64,000 nt of DNA from Smaragdicoccus niigatensis DSM 44881 = NBRC 103563. GTDB lineage: Bacteria; Actinomycetota; Actinomycetes; Mycobacteriales; Mycobacteriaceae. A program made the position numbers and the translations under genes. Positions 41,556 to 49,653 of this stretch are shown here, one piece after another. Under the pieces are notes generated by a model. The model saw only the letters and a list, made by a program, of their open reading frames with translations, had not been told where the DNA came from and did not search any database. The DNA lies in contig NZ_AQXZ01000017.1 of the NCBI RefSeq assembly GCF_000380645.1, forward strand, positions 62,001 to 126,000, given 5' to 3'. Every line of letters starts with the position of its first letter. Within the stretch, counting starts at the first letter, position 1.

Positions 41556-42211
41556 CCGGTGATGAGGGTCGCGACCGCATCCGGTTGATCGATCATCACG
41601 CGATGCCGGGATGGGCTGATCACCGTGAAATCGGCGTCCAGTTCGCGCGCCAGGTCGCGTTGCAGGCGCATCCAGCGCCGACCGAACCAGCTGCGGCGGC
41701 CGGTGTCAGCCATCGCGACGGTCGTGGGCACGGTGAGGGGTGTGCGCTCGCGCAGTTGGCGCATCTCGTCGCAGAGTTCGGGGTAGGCGACGTACTCCCG
41801 GACGACCGCTCCGAGATAGGCACCCGCTCGGGCCGCCGACGCGGCGACAGCGAGCCGCCATCGCCGGGGGAGGAACGGTCGTTGGTCCGGGACGCTCGAA
41901 TCGAGCAGCAGAATGCGGCCGCACCGGTCGGGGTACAGGCGCGCGAAGCCCTCGGCATAGAAGCCGCCCATCGAATGGCCGACGACATCCGCCTTCGCGA
42001 CGGCCAGCGAGGTGAGTACGTCCGCGATGCGCCGGGCTTCGCCGGCGATGGTCGGAAGCTCGGCGGCGTCGGGGCGTCCATCGAGCCCCGGGCGATCGAA
42101 TCTGATGACCGTGCGGCCCGCGATGTGGCTGACGGCATCGTCCCAGTCGAGGGCACGACCACCCAAGCCGCTGCACAGAATGACTGCGGGTCCGGTTCCC
42201 TCGACGATCAT
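41552..42211 (-). CDS. Alpha/beta hydrolase
   Basis: A 219-residue hydrolase. The nucleophile Ser80 is in VVGHSMGGFYAEG; the oxyanion segment is CSGLGGRALDWDD, the acid is probably Asp104 of LLLDSSVPDQ or a later Asp, and the catalytic His is in SPSRHRVMIDQPD near the end. The cap region is small. The ATG overlaps the DUF998 stop by four bases (ATGA), so the two are coupled. Substrate unknown (ester or lipid-like). It is not exported. Confidence 0.88.
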   Translation of the reverse strand: MIVEGTGPAVILCSGLGGRALDWDDAVSHIAGRTVIRFDRPGLDGRPDAAELPTIAGEARRIADVLTSLAVAKADVVGHSMGGFYAEGFARLYPDRCGRILLLDSSVPDQRPFLPRRWRLAVAASAARAGAYLGAVVREYVAYPELCDEMRQLRERTPLTVPTTVAMADTGRRSWFGRRWMRLQRDLARELDADFTVISPSRHRVMIDQPDAVATLITG

Positions 42212-42915
42212 CGAGCCCCGCGGTTCCGCCTTGCGAGCATCGCCGTCGCGGCGGCGTAGACAAGCCACGTCGTAATCGTGAGGAGTTGCACCCGCTGCGC
42301 GGTTCCGAGATCGGCCGGCTTGCCGAGGCTGTCGAGAGCAACAGCCACCAGGGTCCACACCGTCGACACCACCATGAGTCCCGACGTGGCAAAAGCGCAG
42401 ATTCGGGACACCAGCCACTGCGCCGGGCGTTTGAGGGCGATGACCATGAACGCGAGCATCGACACGATCGCACCGCCCGTCGAGACGGTGCTGGTCAGCA
42501 GGTGAATCTGGTCGGTCAGGGGTTCGCTCGCGGCAAGTCGGGCGGCGCATTCGGGGTCCGAATGGGGAGCACATGACATCGGTAGGAGCGAGTCGAGGAC
42601 CGTGAACCAACCGAACGCGGCCATCCCGACCCACGCGACCGTGTTGAATACCGACGTCGGGCGCCGGCGCAGAACAATCAACGCCGCCAGGCCGGCAGCA
42701 GTCCCGCCGAGGAAGTCGCCGGTCCGGAACAGCCACGAAAACGGTTGGCCCCGGGCAGAGAGTTCGCTGACATACCCGACCGGAGATTCGACATCGAACA
42801 GAACGAATTCGAGAATCCAGGTCGAATAGCAGAGCGCGGCGGCACACAACAACGACACCAGGGCGATCTGCCGGGAGCGCGCTGGCGGCTTCGTTGACTC
42901 GTGGATGGAGCTGAT
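42208..42915 (-). CDS. DUF998 membrane protein, probable ATC start
   Basis: A 235-residue protein with about six helices. The DUF998 pattern is clear: CYSTWILEFVLFD, GYVSELSARGQPFSWLFR, GDFLGGTAAGLAAL and TDQIHLLTSTVSTGGAI. The first canonical start, GTG 42858, falls inside the first helix and has no ribosome site. An ATC at 42915-42913 has GGAGG seven bases upstream and adds a basic cytoplasmic tail, giving a complete first helix (IALVSLLCAAALCYSTW). The frame has no ATG, GTG or TTG between its upstream stop and 42858. I chose the ATC; 42858 is the conservative alternative. Coupled to the downstream hydrolase. Confidence 0.75.
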   Translation of the reverse strand: MSSIHESTKPPARSRQIALVSLLCAAALCYSTWILEFVLFDVESPVGYVSELSARGQPFSWLFRTGDFLGGTAAGLAALIVLRRRPTSVFNTVAWVGMAAFGWFTVLDSLLPMSCAPHSDPECAARLAASEPLTDQIHLLTSTVSTGGAIVSMLAFMVIALKRPAQWLVSRICAFATSGLMVVSTVWTLVAVALDSLGKPADLGTAQRVQLLTITTWLVYAAATAMLARRNRGAR

Positions 42916-43026
42916 TTTGCAACCTCCGTACTTCTAGCGTGCACCGTCCTGGCGTGGATCGGCAGCTTTCTGACCCGATCCCTTCGCGCGCGGACATACG
43001 ATTTTCGAAACACGAAGGAGTTGTTT

Positions 43027-43521
43027 ATGGCGCCGTGGTTTTCTCTTGACCCAGTCGACGAGTCGTTCTTCCGGACTGCGCCGCACATTGACACGCTCGT
43101 CATGGATCTTCCGGTGCCGGCGGTCAAGGTATGGGAGGGGATCACCAACAACGAGCCGCTCAAGTGGTGTTCGCGGCTCCACAATGGGCACTACACCTCT
43201 CCCACGCCGCACGGTGTCGGTACGTTGCGGGAGATCGGTGCGTTCAAGGGCGCCGTGCGTCTCAAGGAGTACTTCTTCGCCTGGGACGACGAGGAAATGC
43301 ACCACAGCTTCTACGTGACCCATGCGTCGGTACCGGCCTTCAAATCGTTCGCGGAGGACTATCGCATCGAGCCGACCCGAAACGGGTGTCGATTCACGTG
43401 GACCTTCGCAGCAGCCGGCAACCCCTTGATGGGACCGACTTTCGGCTGGTCGCAGCCCATCACTCGAAAGGTTCTGTACAAGAGCTTCGAGCGCGACACC
43501 CTGAAGCACTTCGGCGCTTGA
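43027..43521 (+). CDS. SRPBCC family protein
   Basis: A 164-residue START-like/polyketide cyclase-type fold: LVMDLPVPAVKVWEGITNNE, then GVGTLREIGAFKG, RLKEYFFAWDDEEMHHSFYV and the C-terminal helix RKVLYKSFERDTLKHFG. It would bind a hydrophobic ligand in a helix-grip pocket; no catalytic residue can be assigned. A clear gaaggag precedes ATG 43027. Divergent from the DUF998/hydrolase pair with 111 bases between the starts. Followed after 4 bases by a VOC gene, probably one operon. Confidence 0.85.
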   Translation: MAPWFSLDPVDESFFRTAPHIDTLVMDLPVPAVKVWEGITNNEPLKWCSRLHNGHYTSPTPHGVGTLREIGAFKGAVRLKEYFFAWDDEEMHHSFYVTHASVPAFKSFAEDYRIEPTRNGCRFTWTFAAAGNPLMGPTFGWSQPITRKVLYKSFERDTLKHFGA

Positions 43522-43525
43522 GCTG

Positions 43526-43954
43526 ATGAGCCACGAAATTCAAGTGACGTTCGATGCCGGCGATCCGGCCGCTCTTGCACAGTTCTGGGCCGAGGTGCTC
43601 GGGTATCGCATCCAAGATCCGCCAGCAGGTTTCGACAGCTGGGATGCCGCTCTGGACGCCTTCGGTGTGCCACCCGAGCGGCGCAACGACGCGTCGGCGA
43701 TCGTGGGGGACGGGCCGCGGGTCTTCTTTCAGAAAGTGCCCGAGGGCAAGACCGCGAAGAACCGCGTTCACCTCGACGTTCGTGCGGCTCCGGGTTTGGC
43801 GGGTGACGAGCGAATGGCGGCATTGGAAGACGAATGCACGCGCTTGGTTTCGCTGGGGGCGACTCGGCTGTCGCGATTCGAACCCGCACCGCCGCTCCAG
43901 GGCGGCCATATCGTCATGGCCGATCCCGAGGGGAATGAGTTCTGCCTCGACTGA
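43526..43954 (+). CDS. VOC family (glyoxalase_6-like) protein
   Basis: A 142-residue protein of the Glyoxalase_6 type, with QVTFDAGDPAALAQFWAEVL, KNRVHLDVRAAPG and HIVMADPEGNEFCLD. The His in RVHLDV and the Glu in NEFCL lie on the metal or ligand face. Actinobacteria carry many such proteins of unknown substrate. It lies 4 bases after the SRPBCC gene and 25 bases before the MBL-fold gene. Confidence 0.88.
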   Translation: MSHEIQVTFDAGDPAALAQFWAEVLGYRIQDPPAGFDSWDAALDAFGVPPERRNDASAIVGDGPRVFFQKVPEGKTAKNRVHLDVRAAPGLAGDERMAALEDECTRLVSLGATRLSRFEPAPPLQGGHIVMADPEGNEFCLD

Positions 43955-43979
43955 GTGACCTCGCGAAGCAGAATGGGCT

Positions 43980-44756
43980 ATGAAGGTTCACCACCTCAAC
44001 TGCGGAACCATGCACTATCCCGGGGCGCACCTCGTCTGCCACGTCCTGCTCGTGGAAACCGACGACGGGTTGGTGCTGGTTGATTCCGGGTTCGGACTCG
44101 ACGACATCGCCCACCCCGGGAGTCGCGTCGGTCCGATCCGTTTCGTTTCTCGGCCCACGCTGGATCGCGATGAAACGGCGGTGGCTCATCTGAAACGACT
44201 CGGGTACAGCCCGAACGATGTGCGCCATATCGTCCTCACGCACCTCGACGGCGATCACGTGGGCGGGGCGTCGGACTTTCCAGATGCGACGCTGCATGTG
44301 ACGACGACCGAGGCGCAGGCGGTGCGCAAGCCGAAGCAGTTGATGGAACGGGCTCGCTACCAGCACACGCGGTGGGCATTGAACGCCAAGCTCGTCGAGC
44401 ACGACACGGCCGGTGAGGCGTGGCAGGGATTCGCGGCGGCCAAAGAACTGCTCGCCGGAATCGTCATGATTTCTCTGCCGGGCCACTCCCGCGGTCACGC
44501 TGCGATCGCCGTCGACGCGGGTCATCGATGGGTGCTGCATGCCGGCGATGCCTTCTACCACTGGAGCGTCCTCGAGGGGCGGCCCAAGGTTCCTTCGGTG
44601 CTCGCTCTTCAGGAACGGCTCGTCGCCTATGACCTCACGGCGCTGCGAGCGAATCAGGAGCGGCTGGCGGAACTGCATCAACGACGCGAGCCGCGAATGT
44701 TGGTCGTGTGTGCCCACGATCCGGAGCTTTACGAGCACGCGCGCGAGACGGCTTAA
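43980..44756 (+). CDS. MBL-fold metallohydrolase
   Basis: A 258-residue metallo-beta-lactamase fold enzyme. The HxHxDH-type metal motif is HIVLTHLDGDHVGGASDF, the next ligand is LPGHSRGHAAIAVD, and the last His is in ACTinobacterial VVCAHDPELYEHA. Relatives include lactonases (N-acyl homoserine lactone hydrolases) and other esterases; the ATEDGLVLVDSGFGLDD-like opening (VETDDGLVLVDSGFG) fits that group. Substrate unassigned. No signal peptide. Confidence 0.88.
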   Translation: MKVHHLNCGTMHYPGAHLVCHVLLVETDDGLVLVDSGFGLDDIAHPGSRVGPIRFVSRPTLDRDETAVAHLKRLGYSPNDVRHIVLTHLDGDHVGGASDFPDATLHVTTTEAQAVRKPKQLMERARYQHTRWALNAKLVEHDTAGEAWQGFAAAKELLAGIVMISLPGHSRGHAAIAVDAGHRWVLHAGDAFYHWSVLEGRPKVPSVLALQERLVAYDLTALRANQERLAELHQRREPRMLVVCAHDPELYEHARETA

Positions 44757-44819
44757 GCTTGGCACCCTCACGCTGGTTTCGACGGCGTCGGATTCCAGCA
44801 TGAGGGTGCCGAGCGTCGG

Positions 44820-45365
44820 CTACTGTGCGGGACGCTCCGGGATCATGCACACCATTCCCTCGGCCATTCCGGTCGGGCGAACACCGAGTGCCTGGTTGAG
44901 GCGAGCACGCTGGTTCTCCCACACGATCGCGGCGGCGAGTTCGGCGACCTGACCCTTGGTGAAGTGGGTGAGGAGTTCGTCGCGGATCTCCTCGATATTG
45001 ATCGCCGGTGTCCGCGTGATCGCTTCGGCGAACGAGATGACGAGCTTCTCGACATCGGAGTAGGCGTCGCTGTCGCGGTAGCGGGGGAGGTCCAGGATCT
45101 GCTGCTCGGTCATACCCGAGACGTTGCCGAGGGCAGAGGCGATGTCGATGCAGAACTCGCAGTTCACCATCGCGGCGGCCTTCATCTCCGCGAGTTGCTT
45201 CAGCTTGGGGTCCATCCGGTTGCTGAACATCAGGCCGACCTCGTAGATGAAGTAGGCAAACCCGATCAGCGGCCGGCGGATGAGCCACTTGAAGATGTCC
45301 GAGCGATTCCGCTTGGCCTTCGCCATGACCTTCGTGTACTTCCACATCTTCTTGAGCGCGCGCAT
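44820..45365 (-). CDS. Carboxymuconolactone decarboxylase (AhpD-like) family protein
   Basis: A 181-residue CMD-fold protein with the start at ATG 45365. The redox CxxC is in MVNCEFCIDIASA, and the family His position in the helix is replaced by Asp/Ile, so a peroxidase-type AhpD mechanism is possible but not certain. The N-terminus is rich in Lys/Arg with an aromatic stretch (GFAYFIYEVGLMFSN). It lies 4 bases downstream of a membrane gene and probably ends the sigma-factor operon. ECF sigma factors of the SigJ/ECF41 class are often linked to CMD proteins. Confidence 0.85.
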   Translation of the reverse strand: MRALKKMWKYTKVMAKAKRNRSDIFKWLIRRPLIGFAYFIYEVGLMFSNRMDPKLKQLAEMKAAAMVNCEFCIDIASALGNVSGMTEQQILDLPRYRDSDAYSDVEKLVISFAEAITRTPAINIEEIRDELLTHFTKGQVAELAAAIVWENQRARLNQALGVRPTGMAEGMVCMIPERPAQ

Positions 45366-45369
45366 GGGG

Positions 45370-45804
45370 TCAGTCTCCTTCGGTGACTTTGATGGTGAGG
45401 ACGAGAACGACCGGCAGGATGATTGCAACCACCAACCCGACGATTCCGGTCAGAAATCCGGTGGTGCTCATGGTCGGGACGCGATGCATCAGATGGAAGA
45501 CCAGATGCGGTGCGGAGAACACGAACAGCGTGGCCGCGGCGACGAACGTCAGGAGACGGTCCCCGATGATCGCGGCCAGGAGCAGCAACACACCGACCGC
45601 AAGGAAACCGACTCCGGCGTCGCTCGCGAGATGAGCATTGAAGGGTGGCTCGGCCGCAACCAGTGGTTCGCCGAAACCGGGATAGTTTGCGTACCAGTTG
45701 GCGGGTGCAAGCACTGCCCAGAATCCGGTCGCGAGGTGTGGGATTGCGGTGATTCCCAAAGCAATCCGAGCCCAGGTCGGGATCGCCGTTCGTAAGGTGT
45801 TCAC
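45370..45804 (-). CDS. Small four-helix membrane protein
   Basis: A 144-residue membrane protein starting at GTG 45804, with helices near ALGITAIPHLATGFWAVLAP, GVGFLAVGVLLLLAAIIG, FVAAATLFVFSAPHLVFHLM and GIVGLVVAIILPVVLVLT. It has HLATGF and HLVFHLMH histidines near the membrane. No family is recognised. Encoded between the putative anti-sigma gene (2-base gap) and the CMD gene (4-base gap), so it is probably part of the same regulon. Confidence 0.7.
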   Translation of the reverse strand: MNTLRTAIPTWARIALGITAIPHLATGFWAVLAPANWYANYPGFGEPLVAAEPPFNAHLASDAGVGFLAVGVLLLLAAIIGDRLLTFVAAATLFVFSAPHLVFHLMHRVPTMSTTGFLTGIVGLVVAIILPVVLVLTIKVTEGD

Positions 45805-45806
45805 AC

Positions 45807-46337
45807 CTAGTCTTTGCGCGTACCCCGTCGCCTGTAACGTGACGTGCGCCACCAGAAATAGAGAACTGCGATCGCGGCGATTCCCTCGGTGAGATGGAAG
45901 ACCGCGCCCCACGCGAAGACGGTCACTTCACCGATGCCGTGCACGCCGTACGCGAGGCCCAGCGGGACCGCCGCCAACAACGTCACCGGCAGCCATTCGC
46001 GGCGCAGGAGACACGCGATCGCGACCGTGCCAATTGCCATCGCGGCAAGTCCGCCTTCGAGCGTGGCGTGCGGGGCATAGGGCTCACCGATGTTCTGGGC
46101 AATCCACGGGCCCAGAGCGATCGAGCTGAGGCCGTGCCAGAACAGCACGACACCGAGCACCGCGGCCGCCCACTGCGCAGCTGACCACCGGCGCAACCAC
46201 ACCATTCGAGTGATCCGTCGACGCAGACGCGCAGGCGGTTCGGTACGGAATTCGGACGCGAGCCACGTCAACGCGGGATCCGCGGATTTACCGGCCAAGG
46301 CCTGGGAAATCTCGTGTTCCAACTCTTCGGGTGTCAC
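45807..46337 (-). CDS. Membrane protein coupled to ECF sigma factor (putative anti-sigma factor)
   Basis: A 176-residue protein. The cytoplasmic N-terminus (about 1-45, PEELEHEISQALAG and ASEFRTEPPARLRRRI) is followed by four hydrophobic segments (WAAAVLGVVLFWHGLSSIAL and others). The GTG overlaps the sigma gene stop by four bases (GTGA). Position and topology fit a membrane anti-sigma factor, but the zinc anti-sigma HxxxCxxC motif is absent, so the assignment rests on context only. Confidence 0.6.
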   Translation of the reverse strand: MTPEELEHEISQALAGKSADPALTWLASEFRTEPPARLRRRITRMVWLRRWSAAQWAAAVLGVVLFWHGLSSIALGPWIAQNIGEPYAPHATLEGGLAAMAIGTVAIACLLRREWLPVTLLAAVPLGLAYGVHGIGEVTVFAWGAVFHLTEGIAAIAVLYFWWRTSRYRRRGTRKD

Positions 46338-46816
46338 TTCATCACCTCCCGCAGCTTGCCGACTGCGCGGTAGACGAGCATCCGCGCGGCGGTCGCTGAG
46401 ATTCCCATCGCCGCGCCGATCTGCTCCGAGGTCATCTCTGATCCGAAGCGCAGCGCGACGGCTTCGCGTTCTTTTGCGGTCAGGTGCCGGAGGAGCTTGC
46501 GGAGATCCTCGGCGCCGGCGCGAGCGAGGACGATGCCCTCCGGATCATCGGGTGCGGGGGAGTCGACTGCCTCTCCGTCGAACGGAAATTCGTGACCTCG
46601 CTTACGCCACCAGGCCGCGAGACAGTTGCGTGCAATCCCCGTCAGCCAGGCCGCGACGGGCCCCCGCGTGGAGTCGTATTGAGGCCACGACCGCATGGCC
46701 TGCGTGAACACTTCGCTCGTCACATCCTCGGCATCTGGGTCAGATGGCACGTGAGCGCGCACGTATCGCCACACCGGTGTCACATGTGTGCGATAGACGT
46801 CGGCGAACTCGGCCAT
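46334..46816 (-). CDS. ECF RNA polymerase sigma factor
   Basis: A 160-residue two-domain sigma factor. Region 2: YRTHVTPVWRYVRAHVPSDP, DAEDVTSEVFTQAMRSWPQY; region 4: LTAKEREAVALRFGSEMTSE, IGAAMGISATAARMLVYRAV. The linker is short and Asp/Pro rich. ATG 46816 is preceded by agaagg. It is coupled to the membrane gene downstream and divergent from the Ser/Thr kinase gene. The target promoters and signal are unknown; the operon probably regulates itself. Confidence 0.92.
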   Translation of the reverse strand: MAEFADVYRTHVTPVWRYVRAHVPSDPDAEDVTSEVFTQAMRSWPQYDSTRGPVAAWLTGIARNCLAAWWRKRGHEFPFDGEAVDSPAPDDPEGIVLARAGAEDLRKLLRHLTAKEREAVALRFGSEMTSEQIGAAMGISATAARMLVYRAVGKLREVMK

Positions 46817-46887
46817 GACCTTCTTTCTTTGCCGATTCGGGCCCAACCGTAACGCGTCGTGGGGCACAGTCTGACCGGCATGGCCCG

Positions 46888-46893
46888 TACAAT
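46888..46893 (+). promoter_or_regulatory. -10 box for the Ser/Thr kinase gene
   Basis: TACAAT, a near-consensus -10, thirty-two bases before the proposed ATC start and ahead of the GGAGAG ribosome site (46915-46920). Confidence 0.5.
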
Positions 46894-46925
46894 CGACGAT
46901 CGAAGACCAGAACCGGAGAGACGTC

Positions 46926-48368
46926 ATCGAATCCAGCCAGGTAATCGCGGGTCACTACCGCCTTGTCGAACGGATCGGCAGTGGCGGTACTGGTGTTGTC
47001 TGGCGCGCGATTGACGAGCGCCTCGGCCGTGTCGTCGCCATCAAGCAGATCCCCATTCAGCCGAGCCTTCCGGACAGCGAACGCGAGCTGATTCGCCAGC
47101 GTGCGATCCGCGAGGCGCGCAATGCGTCGAAGCTGCAGCACCCGAATGCGATCGTGTTCTTCGACATCACCGAGAGCAACGGCGATCCGTGCCTGGTGAT
47201 GGAGTACTTCGAAGGCAAGAGCATGTCGCAGGTGCTGGCGAAGCGGTCGAGGCTGCCGCTTTCCGAGGTGGCGCAGATCGGTCGTCAGGCGGCCGCCGCG
47301 CTTGCCGCCGCGCACAAAGCGGGGCTGGTCCACCGCGACGTGAAGCCTGGCAACATCCTCATCGACGACCACGGCAAGGTGAAGATCACCGACTTCGGAA
47401 TCTCCAAGGCCGTCGGCGACACGACTCTCACCGCGACCGGCCTCGTCTCCGGTACCGCTGCGTACATCCCGCCGGAGATCGCGCGCGGCGCCGAGCCGAC
47501 CCCTGCCTCTGACGTATTCGGTTTGGGTGCAACGCTTTTCCATGCACTCGAAGGGGAGCCGCCGTACGGGCTCAAAGAGAACCCGCTCGCGATTCTCTAT
47601 GCCGCAGCCAACGGGCAAGTCAGCACACCGCACCGTGCCGGCCCGGCGACCGAACTGATGACCGCACTACTCGATCCGGATCCGCGGGCTCGCCCGTCGA
47701 TGCAGGAGACCGAGAACGCGCTCGCACAATTCGTCAACGCGGGCCCGGTCAAGGCGACGGCGACGCAAGTGATGCCCACCCAACGAACGGCTCACATCCA
47801 GCAGCCGATCCCGGTCGGCCGACCGCTGGGAAACACCGGTTACGCCACTCCGCGTGAGCCGTACCCCGTGGTGAAGCCGAAGCGTCGAAACGGGCTCGGA
47901 TACCTCGCCGCAGTCATCGCCGTGCTCGTGGCGCTGGGCGGTGTCATCTGGGGCATCAGCAACTTGGACGGCGGCATTGCGGGCCTCGGCTTGGGCAATG
48001 GTTCGGAGCAGACCGAGGACCTCGGCAAGACGCCAAGCGACGGCACCGTGAATGGTGGCGCGGCTGCCACTCTGATCGATTCGTTCTATTCGAATCTGAT
48101 CTCTGGTTCGTCCACGATCGCCCAGTCATGGGACATGCTGACTCCGGCCGCCCAGAAGGTCTACGGGTCCCAGGAGGAGTTCGTCACGTACTGGAAGGCG
48201 CACGGGGTCACCAACTACCGGAACATTCAGGTGCCCAGTCCGAACCAGTCCGACGGTTCGATCGATGTCACTTTGGCGAGTTTGACCGCGGGCGGCACCA
48301 CCAAGTCGCTCACGTTCCACATCGTCATGAAGAGCGGCAAGATGCTCATCGACAGCGACACCCGCTAG
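46926..48368 (+). CDS. Membrane Ser/Thr protein kinase, probable ATC start
   Basis: A 480-residue kinase. Gly loop RIGSGGTGVVWRA, catalytic Lys40 in VVAIKQI, HRDVKPGN (D138), DFG at 156-158, then TGLVSGTAAYIPPE. A Pro/Thr linker precedes one membrane helix (323-346) and an extracellular NTF2-like domain (about 365-480) that would sense a ligand. The frame is open from a TGA at 46872, but its first GTG is at 47154, which would remove the Gly loop and Lys. GGAGAG lies five bases before the ATC at 46926, and that gives a complete kinase. The ATC is chosen; a base error in the sequence is the alternative. Confidence 0.85.
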   Translation: MESSQVIAGHYRLVERIGSGGTGVVWRAIDERLGRVVAIKQIPIQPSLPDSERELIRQRAIREARNASKLQHPNAIVFFDITESNGDPCLVMEYFEGKSMSQVLAKRSRLPLSEVAQIGRQAAAALAAAHKAGLVHRDVKPGNILIDDHGKVKITDFGISKAVGDTTLTATGLVSGTAAYIPPEIARGAEPTPASDVFGLGATLFHALEGEPPYGLKENPLAILYAAANGQVSTPHRAGPATELMTALLDPDPRARPSMQETENALAQFVNAGPVKATATQVMPTQRTAHIQQPIPVGRPLGNTGYATPREPYPVVKPKRRNGLGYLAAVIAVLVALGGVIWGISNLDGGIAGLGLGNGSEQTEDLGKTPSDGTVNGGAAATLIDSFYSNLISGSSTIAQSWDMLTPAAQKVYGSQEEFVTYWKAHGVTNYRNIQVPSPNQSDGSIDVTLASLTAGGTTKSLTFHIVMKSGKMLIDSDTR

Positions 48369-48369
48369 G

Positions 48370-48981
48370 TCACGCCTGCGCGATTCCCCAGATCAGCGGC
48401 CGCAGATGCGCCGGTGCCTTGGGCAGTTTGTCGTTCGACACCCGCAACACGGTGAAGCCCGCCGCGCGGATCGACGCGAGGGTGTCCCGGTTGCAGTTGC
48501 AGCCGTGCCCGACAACCTGGTTGATGCCGTTGAGCCGGTCCTGCCATTTGACGATCGAGCCTTCGCCCCGCACGTGTTCGAGGAACAGCAGATTCCCGCC
48601 GGGACGCAACACCCGCCGGATTTCGCTGAGGGCGCGGGCCGGGTCGTTGACGGTGCACAGGACCAGCGTCGACACGACGGTGTCGAACGTCTCGACCGAG
48701 AACGGCAACTCCTCGGCCGGCGCTTCGACGACCTGCAGCACGCTCCCGTCGACCTTGCGCGAGAGCTGCTTGAGCATCGGTCCCTCGGGCTCGGCCAGCG
48801 TCAGCGTTTCGATTGCCTTCGGGTACAGCGAGAGGTTGAGGCCGGTGCCGGCACCGATCTCCAACACGTCGCCCGTCGCGTAGCTGAGCAGTTCCCGACG
48901 CATGTCGGTGAGTCCGGCCCGTTCGGTGCGCTCGAAGATCCGGTCGTAGAAGTGCGCGAAAATCTGCCCGCCGATATTCAT
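48370..48981 (-). CDS. Class I SAM methyltransferase (Methyltransf_11)
   Basis: A 203-residue enzyme. Motif I is GDVLEIGAGTGLNLS, the acidic residue is in LTLAEPEGPM, and the post-motif sequence is TFDTVVSTLVLCTV, RVLRPGGNLLFLEHV. The CNCNRDT near the C-terminus is unusual and is seen in phospholipid or quinone methyltransferase relatives. Substrate unknown. The stop abuts the kinase stop (2 bases). TAGGTT lies exactly six bases before the ATG, and the divergent Nudix gene shares the short spacer. Confidence 0.88.
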   Translation of the reverse strand: MNIGGQIFAHFYDRIFERTERAGLTDMRRELLSYATGDVLEIGAGTGLNLSLYPKAIETLTLAEPEGPMLKQLSRKVDGSVLQVVEAPAEELPFSVETFDTVVSTLVLCTVNDPARALSEIRRVLRPGGNLLFLEHVRGEGSIVKWQDRLNGINQVVGHGCNCNRDTLASIRAAGFTVLRVSNDKLPKAPAHLRPLIWGIAQA

Positions 48982-48987
48982 GACTCG

Positions 48988-49003
48988 AACCTAGCGCTAC
49001 GTT
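48988..49003. promoter_or_regulatory. Back-to-back leaderless -10 boxes
   Basis: TAGGTT (minus strand, 48988-48993) is six bases before the methyltransferase ATG. TACGTT (plus strand, 48998-49003) is seven bases before a GTG at 49011 in the Nudix frame. The two face away across five bases. Confidence 0.45.
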
Positions 49004-49004
49004 T

Positions 49005-49580
49005 ATGACCGTGAGTCTCGATGACGTACTCCGCCGAGTGTCGGCCCACCGCCCGAACACGATCGAGCTCTCGCACGGTTTGCAGGCCGCAACCGCACTC
49101 ATCATCACCGCCGAAGCGGACCCTCGTTTTGCGATCATCCGTCGCACCAAACATGACGGCGATCCGTGGTCGGGGCATGCGGCATTGCCCGGTGGAAAGG
49201 TCGATCCGACCGACGTGGACGCCGTGGCGACCGCTCGGCGTGAGGCCTTCGAAGAGGTCGGAGTGGAGCTGGGCGAGGCTGTCGGTCGTCTGGATGACAT
49301 TGGCGGACGAATCATGAAAGGCGTCGTCACGCCGGTCGTCTTCCATATTCCAGAAGCGGTGCCGTTCTCGCCTGACCCACGCGAAGTGGCTGGCGCGCAC
49401 TGGATTCCGCTGTCGATCATCACCGACGCGAGCTATCGCATCAGGTATCCGAACCGCCTCGTCGGTCCCTGGCCGGCGTGGAATGTCCGGACCGGCGAGC
49501 CGGCACCCCTCGACAACCTGGTGATCTGGGGCCTCACCCACCGCATCCTTTCCGCATTCCGCGAGGTCGCGCTCGACTGA
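49005..49580 (+). CDS. Nudix hydrolase, probable CoA pyrophosphatase
   Basis: A 191-residue Nudix protein. The Nudix box reads GGKVDPTD, AVATARREAFEEVGVELG, with a preceding HAALPGGK of the NUDT7/8 CoA-diphosphatase type. It should split CoA or acyl-CoA into phosphopantetheine and 3',5'-ADP. The frame opens at ATG 49005; GTG 49011 (VSLDDVLRRV) is favoured if the message is leaderless. Confidence 0.9.
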   Translation: MTVSLDDVLRRVSAHRPNTIELSHGLQAATALIITAEADPRFAIIRRTKHDGDPWSGHAALPGGKVDPTDVDAVATARREAFEEVGVELGEAVGRLDDIGGRIMKGVVTPVVFHIPEAVPFSPDPREVAGAHWIPLSIITDASYRIRYPNRLVGPWPAWNVRTGEPAPLDNLVIWGLTHRILSAFREVALD

Positions 49581-49653
49581 TCGAAGAGAGACGTAACGCA
49601 CGCACGCTCCCCGGGCGATGAAGCAGATGAATTTGTCTGTCAGGGGGGCTGTG

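Noticed and set aside
43875-43892. tRNA-like gcgattcgaacccgc
   Set aside because: Lies within the VOC gene; no acceptor or anticodon stem matches.
47154-48368. Kinase starting at GTG 47154
   Set aside because: It would lack the Gly loop and catalytic Lys that are encoded in frame immediately upstream.
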